Positions 1-10,187 of a stretch of 22,000 nt of DNA are shown here, in pieces. How positions within the stretch are numbered: position 1 is the first letter of the stretch; each line of letters starts with the position of its first letter. This stretch comes from an uncultured Bacteroidota bacterium. GTDB taxonomy: Bacteria; Bacteroidota; Bacteroidia; Chitinophagales; Chitinophagaceae. The stretch lies in the NCBI GenBank assembly GCA_903879995.1, contig CAIRNW010000267.1, positions 1 through 22,000 on the forward strand. Direction: 5' to 3'. Under the pieces are notes generated by a model, which was not told the DNA's origin, did not search any database, and saw nothing but the letters and a program-made list of their open reading frames with translations. The position numbers and the translations under genes were made by a program.

Positions 1-1230
1 ACGGGTTCTGGCTTTAGTAATATTGCTGGCGCCACAGCTTCTTCTTACACTGCAAGTGGAGTGACGGCTTCTATGTCGGGTAATACCTATCGTTGTCTTG
101 TAGCAGGTCAGTGCGGAACTACAACCTCAACTGCTGCCACACTTACAGTTAACACATTACCTGCCGTGGTTACACAGCCAACTAACGTGGCTCAGTGTAC
201 TGGAACATCTGTTTCTTTCTCTGTTGGAGCCACCGGAACTGCGTTGACTTACCAATGGCAGGTGAGTACAGATGGTGGTGCTACTTATTCTGCTATCACA
301 GGTGCTAACGCTGCAACGTATACAATTGCTTCTACTGTTCTTGCTCAAAATAATAATCGTTATCGTTGTGTGGTATCAGGTGCTTGTAGCCCTGCTGCAA
401 CCTCTAATGCTGCAACATTAACCTTGAGCGCAGCGCCAACCATCACTGCTCAGCCTTCACCTACAGCTGTGATCTGTGAGGGAGCATCAACCAGCTTTGT
501 AGTAGCTGCCACCACGCCAGTTGGTACATTGACTTACCAATGGCAAGCGAGTGCTAACGGAGGTGCAACCTGGTCTCCAGTGAATGGTGCAACCAGTGGA
601 ACCTTTAATCAGTCCAATGTGCCCGCAACCCAGAATGGTTACATCTTCCGTTGTGCGGTAACCACAAGTTGCGGAACCATTTACTCAACAAATGTTGCGC
701 TTACTGTAAATACATATCCAGTTATTTCATTTAATACGGTTAACGAGCTTTGTCTCTCTGATCGTCCTGTTTCTTTGAGTGCTACTCCTGCTGGAGGTGC
801 ATTTAGCGGAACAGGGGTAACTGGTAGTGCGTTTAATCCTCGTACTGCTGGGTTAGGTGTTAAAACAGTTACGTACACAGCCTCCAATGCAGGTTGTCAA
901 TCCACTTTATCTCGCTCAATCATTGTTGATCAGTGTGCTGAGCGTCAAGTGCCATTGTCAAACCCTGCTTCTTTGACTTTATATCCAAATCCAAACACAG
1001 GTAAATTCGGTATCCGAATCAACACTGATTTGTATACACGATTCTCTGTTAAGATTTTCAATAACCTTGGACAGCTTGTACGCACACAGGAAATATCCAA
1101 TGTGTTTTATGGACAGGTTGTAAACATGGATATGTCTTCACTTCCTGCTGGAACCTTCCACTTACAGTTTGTAAATGATGAGGTTGCTCCAGTAGAAAGC
1201 AGAACAATCAGCATGGTTATTTACAAGTAA
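1..1230 (+). CDS. Secreted Ig-like repeat protein with T9SS type A C-terminal domain (5' partial)
   Basis: The frame is open from base 1, so the start lies outside the window; the GTG at 61 is internal. 409 residues are visible. They form tandem Ig-like modules: the end of one (to about residue 54), two full ones (about 55-145 and 146-239), each with a T-Y-Q-W-Q strand motif and cysteines (YRC, FRC) suited to a disulfide, then a different beta domain (about 240-310). The end (about 320-409) is a T9SS type A sorting domain: YPNPN at 328-332, a V-K-I-F-N-N-L-G-Q core and an L-P-A-G-T-F motif near the end. Such domains direct export through the type IX system, after which they are usually removed and the protein is attached to the surface or released. 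The residues are rich in Thr, Ala, Ser and Gly, as in adhesins or matrix proteins. Ligand and full size are unknown. Confidence 0.9.
   Translation, partial: TGSGFSNIAGATASSYTASGVTASMSGNTYRCLVAGQCGTTTSTAATLTVNTLPAVVTQPTNVAQCTGTSVSFSVGATGTALTYQWQVSTDGGATYSAITGANAATYTIASTVLAQNNNRYRCVVSGACSPAATSNAATLTLSAAPTITAQPSPTAVICEGASTSFVVAATTPVGTLTYQWQASANGGATWSPVNGATSGTFNQSNVPATQNGYIFRCAVTTSCGTIYSTNVALTVNTYPVISFNTVNELCLSDRPVSLSATPAGGAFSGTGVTGSAFNPRTAGLGVKTVTYTASNAGCQSTLSRSIIVDQCAERQVPLSNPASLTLYPNPNTGKFGIRINTDLYTRFSVKIFNNLGQLVRTQEISNVFYGQVVNMDMSSLPAGTFHLQFVNDEVAPVESRTISMVIYK
163..720 (+). repeat. Two tandem Ig-like modules of about 280 bp within the surface protein gene
   Basis: Two coding repeats of about 91-94 residues follow each other. 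They have diverged in DNA but keep an identical 17-base stretch (244-260 and 529-545) coding for the L-T-Y-Q-W-Q strand. The remains of a third copy lie before 163. This is an internal domain repeat, not a mobile or CRISPR repeat. Confidence 0.75.
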
Positions 1231-1250
1231 AGAAATACTGATTTTTTTCA

Positions 1251-1284
1251 AATCCCGTTCGGTAATCCGGACGGGATTTTTTTT
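1251..1284 (+). terminator. Rho-independent terminator of the Ig/T9SS gene
   Basis: A 12-bp stem (AATCCCGTTCGG with CCGGACGGGATT, one G-T pair) encloses the loop TAAT and runs into eight or more T residues. It begins 20 bp after the stop codon at 1230. Confidence 0.93.
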
Positions 1285-1286
1285 GG

Positions 1287-1294
1287 TACCTTTG
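1287..1294 (+). promoter_or_regulatory. Candidate -7 box of the ABC-F gene
   Basis: TACCTTTG matches the Bacteroidota -7 consensus TAnnTTTG exactly and lies 19 bp before the start codon at 1314. It follows the preceding terminator by two bases, and no clear TTG -33 element is seen because that position falls within the terminator stem. Confidence 0.5.
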
Positions 1295-1307
1295 CCGCCG
1301 CAATTAA

Positions 1308-2939
<1,632 letters not shown>

Positions 2940-2956
2940 ATTACAGGGGTGGATTG

Positions 2957-2984
2957 TTGAAGAAAGGCTCAACATCTACTTTCG
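2957..2984 (+). promoter_or_regulatory. Candidate promoter for the membrane protein operon at 3018
   Basis: TTG (2957-2959), 17 bp spacer, then TACTTTCG (2977-2984), which differs from TAnnTTTG at one position. It sits 33 bp before the start codon at 3018 in the only gap before three co-directional genes. Confidence 0.45.
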
Positions 2985-3017
2985 AAATACTGTTATAAAA
3001 CGCACAGTCCCTGTAAA

Positions 3018-4262
3018 ATGAAAGAAACCTTACAACTTAATTTATCGGATCCTACTAGGCTTGAAAGCTTGTACCGATCAGATAAATCCGGCTTTCGAAA
3101 AGCCTTTTTCGAATTATTTCCTACCAAACCAGCAGACCCAATTGCAATTTGCTGGTATGAAAGATTGCAAGAGGAATCCACCCCTATATCTTGGGGTAAG
3201 GGTTCCGATCTGTTGGTTATTTTAATAGCCACAGCAGTTGCAACCTTTATAGCTAAAATACCAGATTTCTTTTCCCTCAAACCCGAGGAGTTTTTTCCTA
3301 GAAACATAAGTTTTATTGTAATGCCCGTTTTGGCTGGTTATTTTATGTGGCTGCATCGACTTAAAAAGCAAACTATTCTAACTGTCTTGTTCATTTTCAT
3401 AGCTTGTGCTATTTATATCAATTGGTTACCTGGAAATTTTGATAATGACACAGTAATACTCAGTTGCATTCATTTACCCTTGATAGGCTGGTCTTTACTA
3501 GGCTTTGTATTTGGTAAAGGCCAGTTGAGCAATTGGGGTGCTCGTCCCGCTTTTTTACGCTACAACGGAGATTTGATTGTGATGGGATCATTAATAGTAA
3601 GCGGGGTCATGTTACTAACCGGGATTACGCTTGGACTATTTAGTTTGATCGGACTTTCCATTGAGGAGTTTTATACACAATGGATATTGATTGCGGAATT
3701 ATCGGCTTCTCCCTTGATTGCAACATATGTTATTCGCTATAATCCTCAACTGGTTAACAAAGTTTCTCCTGTCATTGCCAGAATTTTTAGCCCTCTTGTA
3801 TTAGTCACTTTGGTGGCTTACTTGATTGGAATATTGATTGCTGGTAAAGATCCTTATACCGACCGTGAGTTTCTTATGTTATTCAATGCCTTATTGATTG
3901 GTGTATTGGCTATCATTTTTTTCTCAGTAGTAGAGATGAAGCGCACAACAGAGAATAAAGTGGCGCATTGGATCATATTTCTTTTAGCGCTAGTCACTAT
4001 AGTTGTAAATGGAGTTGCCCTTTCTGCTATCCTCTATCGTATTGGATCTTGGGGATTTACCCCTAACCGGCTAGCTGTGTTAGGTGGAAATTTATTATTC
4101 TTCATCAATCTGATTTTATTGGCAAGGCAACTCTTCAGACAACTTCGTGGCCAGGTTGCCACCCATTCAATAGAGGAGGTTATTGCTCGCTATTTGCCCA
4201 TATACTTTATTTGGGCCGTCTTGGTCACCTTTTTGTTCCCGCTTATCTTTAGGTTTCAGTGA
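3018..4262 (+). CDS. Polytopic inner-membrane protein of unknown function (possibly DUF4153-like)
   Basis: 414 residues. A soluble N-terminal stretch of about 58 residues (Leu-Tyr-Arg, then a Trp-Tyr-Glu-Arg-Leu motif) precedes about 11 predicted membrane helices, the first near 62-80 and the last at about 392-411, just before the C-terminus. The N-terminal region recalls Bacteroidota proteins annotated as DUF4153, but those are usually longer, and I assign this only tentatively. No catalytic motif or transporter signature is seen. The permease gene begins 9 bp downstream, so the two are probably co-transcribed. Confidence 0.8.
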   Translation: MKETLQLNLSDPTRLESLYRSDKSGFRKAFFELFPTKPADPIAICWYERLQEESTPISWGKGSDLLVILIATAVATFIAKIPDFFSLKPEEFFPRNISFIVMPVLAGYFMWLHRLKKQTILTVLFIFIACAIYINWLPGNFDNDTVILSCIHLPLIGWSLLGFVFGKGQLSNWGARPAFLRYNGDLIVMGSLIVSGVMLLTGITLGLFSLIGLSIEEFYTQWILIAELSASPLIATYVIRYNPQLVNKVSPVIARIFSPLVLVTLVAYLIGILIAGKDPYTDREFLMLFNALLIGVLAIIFFSVVEMKRTTENKVAHWIIFLLALVTIVVNGVALSAILYRIGSWGFTPNRLAVLGGNLLFFINLILLARQLFRQLRGQVATHSIEEVIARYLPIYFIWAVLVTFLFPLIFRFQ

Positions 4263-4271
4263 TAATTTGCC

Positions 4272-5705
4272 ATGCTACAAGAAAATAAAAAAGGGCAGCT
4301 TTCCGGAAAGGCTGCCCTTTCTCTTATTGTAGGATCTATTATTGGAGCAGGACTATTCATGAAACCAGCTTCTATGGCGGCTCAATTGGGATCCCCCATG
4401 GCAATGACCATCACCTGGTTAGTAGCTGGATTTTTTACACTTTGTGGTGCGCTTGTTATTGCAGAATTAGGTGTACGAATGCCTACAACAGGAGGTCTGT
4501 TTGTTCACTTTACAAGTTGTTATGGGCCCAAGACGGGATTTTTATATGGCTGGTCTGCCTTCTCTGTTATCAATACGGCATCAATGGCTGCAGTGGCCTT
4601 TATTTGTGCTACTTATCTAAATTCAATTTTAGGAATCCCTGATTTTTTAGACGCTTCCTGGCAATCGTTTTCAATTTCCATTTATCCATTGGGAATATTA
4701 TATCCTTTTCAAGATTTCACTATTAAAGTGATCGCAATTGTATTAGTCTTAGTAATCACTTGGGTTAATACTAAAAGCTTGCAGGCGGGTGGGCGTTTTC
4801 AATTTTTCTCGACCGCCTTAAACATTTTTATTTTATTACTATTGTCTGTACTGCTTTTTTTAGCTGCAAGTGGTAAAGCTTCAAATTTAGTTGAGCCAGG
4901 TATCGCAAATACACTGCATCGTGGTTTCTCTGCTTGGATACCTGCATTGACCGGTGCATTCTTTGCTTTAGATGGGTGGATAAATATCATTTCTATGGCT
5001 GGAGAGGTTCAATCTCCTTCTCGTACCATTCCTCGTACCCTTTTATTGGGTGTGGGTATTTGTTTATTCCTCTACCTTATATTGAATCAAGCCTATCTTT
5101 TTGTGATGCCGGTAAGTCAAATAGCTACGGCTCGTGTAGTAGCATCCGATGCATTGACATTGGCTTGGGGTCCCCTTGCGGGAGGGGTTATTGCATTCCT
5201 AATTGTTTGCTGTACGCTGGGATGTTTAAATGGAAATATTATGGCCTCCGCACGAATCACCTATGCAATGGGAAGAGATCGAGTTTTTCCTGGTTGGGTG
5301 GGCGCACTTGATCAAAAACGACAACTCCCCGTTGCAGCCCTTCGTTTACATGGTTTTTGGATTACTATTTTGATATTATCAGGTTCATTTGACATGCTGG
5401 CTGACATGTATGTTTTTGTCACTTGGATCGCCTACGGACTGGCTGCTGTAGCGGTTTTAAGACTTTCTTTAGACAAGCAGCAAGGACAACCGGCCTATCG
5501 TACCTGGGGAAGATCTATAACCGTGCTTATTTTTATTGCTTTCTGTTTATTTTATTTGTTGGCCACGCTATACACGGATGTTGTCTCATTTCTAATGGGA
5601 AGGCAGCCAATCATTCATGCAGGTGTAGGACTTTTTTTGGTGTTAGCTGGATTACCTTTGTATTATTATTGGCGGAAGAAGTCATTGCCGATAGTAAACG
5701 AGTGA
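4272..5705 (+). CDS. APC superfamily amino acid permease
   Basis: 477 residues with about 12 hydrophobic helices. Helix 1 carries GSIIGAGLF (21-29), the unwound substrate-binding motif of the APC superfamily (LAT/AdiC-like amino acid transporters and antiporters). Further support comes from ALVIAELGVRMPTTGG in helix 2, with the conserved Glu, and a later region with ASARITYAMGRD followed by P-G-W, typical of the loop after helix 8. It would carry amino acids across the inner membrane, by H+ symport or exchange; the substrate cannot be read from sequence. It lies between two other membrane protein genes, 9 bp after the first and 2 bp before the next, suggesting a shared transcript. Confidence 0.92.
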   Translation: MLQENKKGQLSGKAALSLIVGSIIGAGLFMKPASMAAQLGSPMAMTITWLVAGFFTLCGALVIAELGVRMPTTGGLFVHFTSCYGPKTGFLYGWSAFSVINTASMAAVAFICATYLNSILGIPDFLDASWQSFSISIYPLGILYPFQDFTIKVIAIVLVLVITWVNTKSLQAGGRFQFFSTALNIFILLLLSVLLFLAASGKASNLVEPGIANTLHRGFSAWIPALTGAFFALDGWINIISMAGEVQSPSRTIPRTLLLGVGICLFLYLILNQAYLFVMPVSQIATARVVASDALTLAWGPLAGGVIAFLIVCCTLGCLNGNIMASARITYAMGRDRVFPGWVGALDQKRQLPVAALRLHGFWITILILSGSFDMLADMYVFVTWIAYGLAAVAVLRLSLDKQQGQPAYRTWGRSITVLIFIAFCLFYLLATLYTDVVSFLMGRQPIIHAGVGLFLVLAGLPLYYYWRKKSLPIVNE

Positions 5706-5707
5706 AT

Positions 5708-6109
5708 ATGAAAATCAGCTACTATCTACTCTTTTCTATCTTTTCTGGCCTTTTATTGGCATTTGCTTGTTGGATGCCATGGGTTGAAATATCTTCTCCT
5801 GCACTCACATTGACAGGGATGAACACGGAGGGGACCAGTTTTGGAAAACCTGGTTTTTTTCATTTGATATTTCTGAGCTTGTACTTTTTGTTTGTGCTAA
5901 TACCTAAGGACTGGGCAAAGCGTTTTAACCTGCTGATAGCGGCTTTAAATTTATCCTGGATGATTCGTAATTTCTTTTTGATGGGTCTATGCAGAGGCGG
6001 AGAATGCCCCTCCCGCCAATGGGGAATCTATTTGGTTGCAGTGGCTAGTGTAGCAATGTTATTGACCAGTTTTTTCCCCACTGCTGAACAGCAGAAAGTC
6101 AACCCATAA
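5708..6109 (+). CDS. Small 4-TM membrane protein, unknown
   Basis: 133 residues. The ATG at 5708 is two bases after the permease stop, so translational coupling is likely. The frame stays open upstream to 5423 inside the permease gene, but that part reads as an out-of-frame shadow, so 5708 is the sensible start. There are four hydrophobic segments: about 4-25, 46-65, 70-90 and 105-122, and a loop with CRGGEC before the last. I do not recognise a family. Position suggests an accessory to, or mere co-expression with, the permease. Confidence 0.75.
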   Translation: MKISYYLLFSIFSGLLLAFACWMPWVEISSPALTLTGMNTEGTSFGKPGFFHLIFLSLYFLFVLIPKDWAKRFNLLIAALNLSWMIRNFFLMGLCRGGECPSRQWGIYLVAVASVAMLLTSFFPTAEQQKVNP

Positions 6110-6164
6110 GCTATTATCCAAATAAGGTATTGATTTTAGTAATGGCTGGCCTTATACTTATGAG

Positions 6165-7337
6165 GTGCAGTCTTTCTTTTGCTTAGCTCAATTTATTCTT
6201 GCACTCCTGTTAACGCTCAGGCTTGTCGCACAATCTGCTTTTTCTATTTATTGGGATATGCAGCTTGCTACACCGGCTCATTCATCATTACATGTAACAG
6301 CCAGCGAATTTAAACAGGGGGTAAATTTTGGCACCACAGTATTGCTTACATCAAATTCTTCGTCCATTCAATCCTATTCCGGCGCATCGGGTGAGAATAA
6401 TGCAGCATTAGCTTGCAGGACCGGGCCTCTGAACAGAACAGCCACGGGGTCCTCTTTTTTTAGTTTTTCTGTTTCAGCAATAGCTGGTTATAAGTTTGTG
6501 CTGCAAGCTTTTGCGCTGGGGCTTCGATCCACCAGCTCCGGTCCTCAATCCTGGGCACTCTATTCAAGTGCAGACAACTTTACAACACCGATTCAATCTG
6601 GTAATGTACCCAATAATAGCAATTGGGTCTTCCAGCAATATTCAATTACAGCGGGGTACCATACTAGTCTAGAATATCGCATTTACGGATATGATGGAGT
6701 AGGAACAGCTGCTATCAACGTGGCAAACTGGCGAATCGATGATTTACAATTAACGGGACTGGTGACTCCAGCCACTCTACCCGTACATTGGCTCTATACA
6801 ACGCTAAAAGCTTTTAATAGTAGGGTTTTGGTCGAGTGGGCTACTGCTTGGGAAATAAATAATGCTCGATATCATGTCGAGCGCTCTGCAGATGGGCATA
6901 CTTTTTTGAAAATAGGAGTAGTGGCTGCTGGACCAATCAGCAATCAAAATACAAAACAAGTTTATCAATTTTTGGATGCTACACCATTGGAAGGAAGAGG
7001 TTATTATCGTATCGTTCAAGAAGATAGGGACGGGGTGCTTAATTATGGAATGGTAAGGTCAATAGTTAGGGTTGCGGATACTTCCTTTTCTTTACTCAGC
7101 TTTCGGTATGAAAATGCTGCTCAGCAAGTATCCATCTTGTGTAAAGGGGTAGGGCATACTACTTTACAAGTCTACACAATGAATGGTCAATTTCTAAGTC
7201 AAACTCAAAGATATTTAGCACCGGGCGAACCTAGATCCATTCGTATACCAATTGGAATAAAAAATACTACACCATTGATTTTACTCGTTTTACAATATAA
7301 TCATCGTGCCGCCTATCAAATCATTACCTATAATTAA
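6165..7337 (+). CDS. Exported protein with a C-terminal domain like a degenerate T9SS sorting domain
   Basis: 390 residues from a GTG start, chosen because an in-frame stop lies at 6123-6125 and no in-frame ATG precedes the hydrophobic segment. Residues 1-23 form a signal peptide (hydrophobic [11 protein letters not shown], then AQS). About 25-200 form a beta-rich region ending in N-W-R-I-D-D-L, a pattern frequent in secreted Bacteroidota proteins. About 205-300 is a FN3-like module common before T9SS tails ([34 protein letters not shown]). The last 80 residues (V-Y-T-M-N-G-Q core) resemble a type A sorting domain, but the usual YPNP is replaced by YENA. The gene overlaps the convergent rocD by 14 bp. 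Function unknown; probably extracellular. Confidence 0.8.
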   Translation: MQSFFCLAQFILALLLTLRLVAQSAFSIYWDMQLATPAHSSLHVTASEFKQGVNFGTTVLLTSNSSSIQSYSGASGENNAALACRTGPLNRTATGSSFFSFSVSAIAGYKFVLQAFALGLRSTSSGPQSWALYSSADNFTTPIQSGNVPNNSNWVFQQYSITAGYHTSLEYRIYGYDGVGTAAINVANWRIDDLQLTGLVTPATLPVHWLYTTLKAFNSRVLVEWATAWEINNARYHVERSADGHTFLKIGVVAAGPISNQNTKQVYQFLDATPLEGRGYYRIVQEDRDGVLNYGMVRSIVRVADTSFSLLSFRYENAAQQVSILCKGVGHTTLQVYTMNGQFLSQTQRYLAPGEPRSIRIPIGIKNTTPLILLVLQYNHRAAYQIITYN

Positions 7338-8562
7338 GTACAGGCAAGCTATCGTGGATAATAGTAAGGGCCTCCTCGATTTGTGTAGCGGTAATCACTA
7401 GCGGAGGGGCTAATCTGATTTTATCTCCATGTGTTGGTTTTGCTAAAAGACCCTTTGCTTTCATCTCAATACATAAATTCCAAGCCGCATTAGCGTCTGG
7501 ATGTGCAATAATAATGGCGTTAAGTAGTCCTTTCCCCCGTACCAATTTGATATGGGGTGAATTTAAATTATTGATTCCTTCTCTCAGTTGAATACCTCTT
7601 GCTGTTGCATTTTCTGCTAGTTGTTCTTCTTCAATTACTGTCAATGCTGTTTTTGCGATAGCACAAGCTAATGGGTTTCCTCCGTAGGTAGATCCGTGTT
7701 GCCCAGGTTTGATTGCAAGCATGATTTCATCATCTGCTAACACGGCGCTCACTGGCAAAAGGCCGCCACTCAACGCTTTACCTAATATCAAAATATCTGG
7801 TCTTACATTTTCATGATCACAGGCCAGTCTTTTTCCTGTTCTTCCTAAGCCGGTTTGTATTTCATCTGCCAGCAATAGCACTTGCTTATCACGGCATAAT
7901 TTTGCAGCTGTACGTAGATAGCCGTCTTTGGGTACCACCACTCCCGCTTCTCCTTGTATGGGTTCTACCAAAAAGCCTGCTACATGTGGATCACGTAAGG
8001 CTGCTTCAAGCGCCTCGCAATCATCATAGGGAATGGTAATAAACCCGGGCAGGTAAGGCCCAAAATTTCGTGTAGATTCTTGATCAGTACTGAATGAAAT
8101 GACTCCAGAAGTGCGACCATGAAAATTACCTTCACAAACAATAATTTTAGCTTGATTACTGGGAATTGATTTTTTTTCATAGGCCCATTTGCGACATAGC
8201 TTGATAGCTGTTTCTACCGCCTCTACGCCCGTATTCATGGGCAACACTTTGTCGTAACCAAATAGGGATGTTATATAAGCTGCATAGGGCCCAAATAAAT
8301 GATGATGAAATGCGCGGCTGGTTAGTGTCAATTCTTGCACTTGTTGTATACAACTTGATACAATTTTGGGGTGACAATGTCCTTGATTGACGGATGAATA
8401 TCCACTTAAGAAATCAAAATATCGAACCCCGTCAACATCCCACATGAATACATTTTCAGCTCGCTTTATTACAACGGGTATCGGATGATAGTTGTGCGCA
8501 CTGAATTTTTCTTCTTGCTCTATGAATTGTTTGGCTAATGCGCCAATAGGTGCTTTATGCAT
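7324..8562 (-). CDS. rocD: Ornithine--oxo-acid aminotransferase (class III, PLP)
   Basis: 412 residues from the ATG at 8562; the frame runs 16 codons further upstream, but that segment (hydrophobic, not in the family) is unlikely to be translated. Fold-type I class III aminotransferase: [12 protein letters not shown] (110-121) and the FHGR motif for cofactor binding, [13 protein letters not shown] (232-244) with the PLP Asp233, and the Schiff-base lysine Lys262 in LGKALSGG. Length, HPKI and the aromatic FHHHLFGPY segment fit ornithine aminotransferase, which converts ornithine and 2-oxoglutarate to glutamate semialdehyde and glutamate in arginine/proline metabolism. Acetylornithine aminotransferase is the main alternative, but rocD fits better. 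It is 141 bp downstream of ispE and may have its own promoter, though no good -7 box was found. Confidence 0.9.
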   Translation of the reverse strand: MHKAPIGALAKQFIEQEEKFSAHNYHPIPVVIKRAENVFMWDVDGVRYFDFLSGYSSVNQGHCHPKIVSSCIQQVQELTLTSRAFHHHLFGPYAAYITSLFGYDKVLPMNTGVEAVETAIKLCRKWAYEKKSIPSNQAKIIVCEGNFHGRTSGVISFSTDQESTRNFGPYLPGFITIPYDDCEALEAALRDPHVAGFLVEPIQGEAGVVVPKDGYLRTAAKLCRDKQVLLLADEIQTGLGRTGKRLACDHENVRPDILILGKALSGGLLPVSAVLADDEIMLAIKPGQHGSTYGGNPLACAIAKTALTVIEEEQLAENATARGIQLREGINNLNSPHIKLVRGKGLLNAIIIAHPDANAAWNLCIEMKAKGLLAKPTHGDKIRLAPPLVITATQIEEALTIIHDSLPVLNYR

Positions 8563-8654
8563 AAAAATTAAATAAAGAATGATGGTAGGTAGGAGAGACG
8601 AAAACAGCAAGGAACGTTAGTGATTCAAAAGATCCAGATGCTGTTGTAATAATG

Positions 8655-8679
8655 AAAATAGAAAAGATGAGGCCATCTT
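8655..8679 (-). terminator. Weak candidate terminator after ispE
   Basis: On the minus strand a 6-bp stem (AAGATG / CATCTT, loop GCCT) is followed by a T-rich run (TTCTATTTTC), 24 bp beyond the ispE stop. The stem is short and AT-rich, so read-through into rocD is plausible. Confidence 0.35.
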
Positions 8680-8703
8680 GCTGTTGTACTTGTTAGGATA
8701 AAG

Positions 8704-9531
8704 TTATGGAAATTTTCTCCATTGTACCCAGGGGTAAGCTTCACAGGCAGGTTTGCTGGCGTCAGGTGGGAAAATTCCAAAAACAGTACTACCACTTCCA
8801 CTCATTGAGGCATATAAAGCTCCCCAATTATAGAGATTCTCTTTTATCGTTTTTAAGGAAGGGTATCTAAGGAAAATAGTTTCTTCAAATTGGTTATAAA
8901 TAAAATCTTTCCACTTCTCTACGGGTTCTAGAATTGAATGGGCCAGTGATTCTCCCGCTGTTGTTGGTTTCACTCCTTGAAAAGCCGCTGCTGTAGAAAT
9001 AGAGATACCTGGGTGAATAAGAAGAATATGATAGCCAGAAAGAGACAGGGAGATGGGTGATAATTTTTCTCCTCTTCCCAGTCCTATTACTGGTTTCTGT
9101 TGCAAGAAAAATGGGCAGTCGCTTCCAAGTTGTAGTGCCATTTTTTGATTATCTGTATTGGAAATGGCAAGCTTGAATAGTGATTGTAACGCCAGCAGTG
9201 TGAAAACGCCATCCGCACTTCCTCCTCCTAATCCTGCACCCATGGGGATGTTCTTGTGTAAGTGTATTGAAACGGACGCTATATCTTGTTTTGTTTCTTG
9301 CAGTAATCTATAGGCTCTCACACAAAGGTTTTGGTCTTCAGTTCCCTCAATGAAAAATCCACTTTGTTGAAATTGAACAACTCCTTTTTTTTGATTTTCC
9401 AGGGGCAATATTTCCAAAACATCATAGACTGGAATCGGGTAAAAGATAGTCTCAAGTTCATGAAATCCATCATCCCGCTTACGTAGGATACGAAGCCCAA
9501 GATTGATTTTACAATTGGGGAATACAATCAT
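8704..9531 (-). CDS. ispE: 4-diphosphocytidyl-2-C-methyl-D-erythritol kinase
   Basis: 275 residues of the GHMP kinase family. It phosphorylates CDP-methylerythritol with ATP in the MEP pathway to IPP and DMAPP, in the cytoplasm. Evidence: N-terminal CKINLGLRIL with Lys8, the ATP-binding loop PMGAGLGGGSAD (96-107), and GSDCPFF with Asp138; Lys8 and Asp138 correspond to the catalytic pair K10/D141 of E. coli IspE. A later MSGSGSTVFG segment is the third GHMP motif. ATG 9531 is chosen because the 19 codons in frame above it would overlap the preceding gene and the family begins close to this Met. It starts 19 bp after the nuclease stop, so it is probably in the same transcript. Confidence 0.93.
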   Translation of the reverse strand: MIVFPNCKINLGLRILRKRDDGFHELETIFYPIPVYDVLEILPLENQKKGVVQFQQSGFFIEGTEDQNLCVRAYRLLQETKQDIASVSIHLHKNIPMGAGLGGGSADGVFTLLALQSLFKLAISNTDNQKMALQLGSDCPFFLQQKPVIGLGRGEKLSPISLSLSGYHILLIHPGISISTAAAFQGVKPTTAGESLAHSILEPVEKWKDFIYNQFEETIFLRYPSLKTIKENLYNWGALYASMSGSGSTVFGIFPPDASKPACEAYPWVQWRKFP

Positions 9532-9550
9532 ATAGCAGGAGAGTTCGAAA

Positions 9551-10150
9551 TTACTTATTTCGGCTATTAATCTCGTCGCGAATAGCAATGGCCCGGATAT
9601 AATCCTCGCTTTCCAGCACTTCAGTCAGCAGGTGATTTAATTCCTCCAAGGTCATTTTTTTGAGATCCTCGTGGCCCGTAGTTCTTATCTCCTCTTCCAA
9701 ACTCTCTGTTTCAGATTTTTTTCGCTTGGACTCCTCTGTTTCTTCTAAAAGTATACCCGCGTTTTGTAGAATATGTTCAAAAGTATAAATCGGACAACCA
9801 AACCGAACGGCCATGGCAATGGCATCAGAGGTTCTTGAGTCAATTTCAATGGTGTCATGCTCATTGGAACAAACCAATTTTGAATAAAAAACTCCCTCTT
9901 GTAAATCGTTTATAATCACTTCGTGAAGGTCAATTCCAAATGCAACTAAAAAATTCTTCATCAAATCATGCGTCAGCGGTCTGGATGGATTCATTTTTTC
10001 AAGCGCTACTGCAATTGCCTGCGCCTCAAAACCACCTATTACAATAGGGAGTCGGCGTGATCCATTTACCTCGCCGAGCACAACTGCATAAGAGTGTGTT
10101 TGCGTGATGCTATGCGATATCGCTATTATTTCTAACTCAATTTTTTTCAT
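9551..10150 (-). CDS. Bifunctional nuclease family protein (DUF151) with C-terminal UVR motif
   Basis: 199 residues. About 3-140 is a DUF151 domain (ELEIIAIS, LPIVIGGFEAQAI, IDSRTSDAIAMAVRFGCPIY). This family includes plant and bacterial proteins reported to have DNase/RNase activity. A charged linker (about 137-162, Glu/Lys/Ser rich) leads to a UvrB/UvrC-type motif at about 165-198 (LNHLLTEVLESEDY, AIRDEIN), a helical hairpin used for protein contacts. This two-part form is common in Bacteroidota. It lies 37 bp after etfA and 19 bp before ispE on the same strand. Biological substrate and role are unknown. Confidence 0.9.
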   Translation of the reverse strand: MKKIELEIIAISHSITQTHSYAVVLGEVNGSRRLPIVIGGFEAQAIAVALEKMNPSRPLTHDLMKNFLVAFGIDLHEVIINDLQEGVFYSKLVCSNEHDTIEIDSRTSDAIAMAVRFGCPIYTFEHILQNAGILLEETEESKRKKSETESLEEEIRTTGHEDLKKMTLEELNHLLTEVLESEDYIRAIAIRDEINSRNK

Positions 10151-10158
10151 TCCAGCTG

Positions 10159-10166
10159 CAAATATA
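10159..10166 (-). promoter_or_regulatory. Candidate internal -7 box before the DUF151 nuclease gene
   Basis: The minus strand reads TATATTTG, an exact TAnnTTTG match, 8 bp before the ATG at 10150. If used, the transcript would be almost leaderless. No TTG is seen at the -33 position. Confidence 0.35.
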
Positions 10167-10187
10167 AAATTGCAATTAGGGGTATTC

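Noticed and set aside
163..720. Possible CRISPR-like repetition
   Set aside because: The repetition is coding, of about 280 bp period and diverged, and represents Ig-like modules.
61..1230. GTG at 61 as gene start of the Ig/T9SS protein
   Set aside because: The same frame is open without stop from base 1 and encodes typical Ig-module residues, so the gene runs off the window edge.
4934..5311. Open frame of 125 codons inside the permease gene
   Set aside because: It is rich in Cys, Ser and Tyr and matches no family; it is an out-of-frame shadow of the permease, which has clear APC motifs.
8563..8610. Sixteen additional N-terminal codons for rocD
   Set aside because: They are hydrophobic and not found in this soluble aminotransferase family; ATG 8562 fits the family start.
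8639..8688. Direct repeat TGCTGTTGTA at 8639-8648 and 8679-8688
   Set aside because: Only ten bases in an AT-rich gap, with no target-site or regulatory context; likely chance.
9532..9588. Longer ispE start (19 additional codons)
   Set aside because: It would overlap the DUF151 gene and adds residues absent from the family; ATG 9531 begins just before the conserved CKIN motif.
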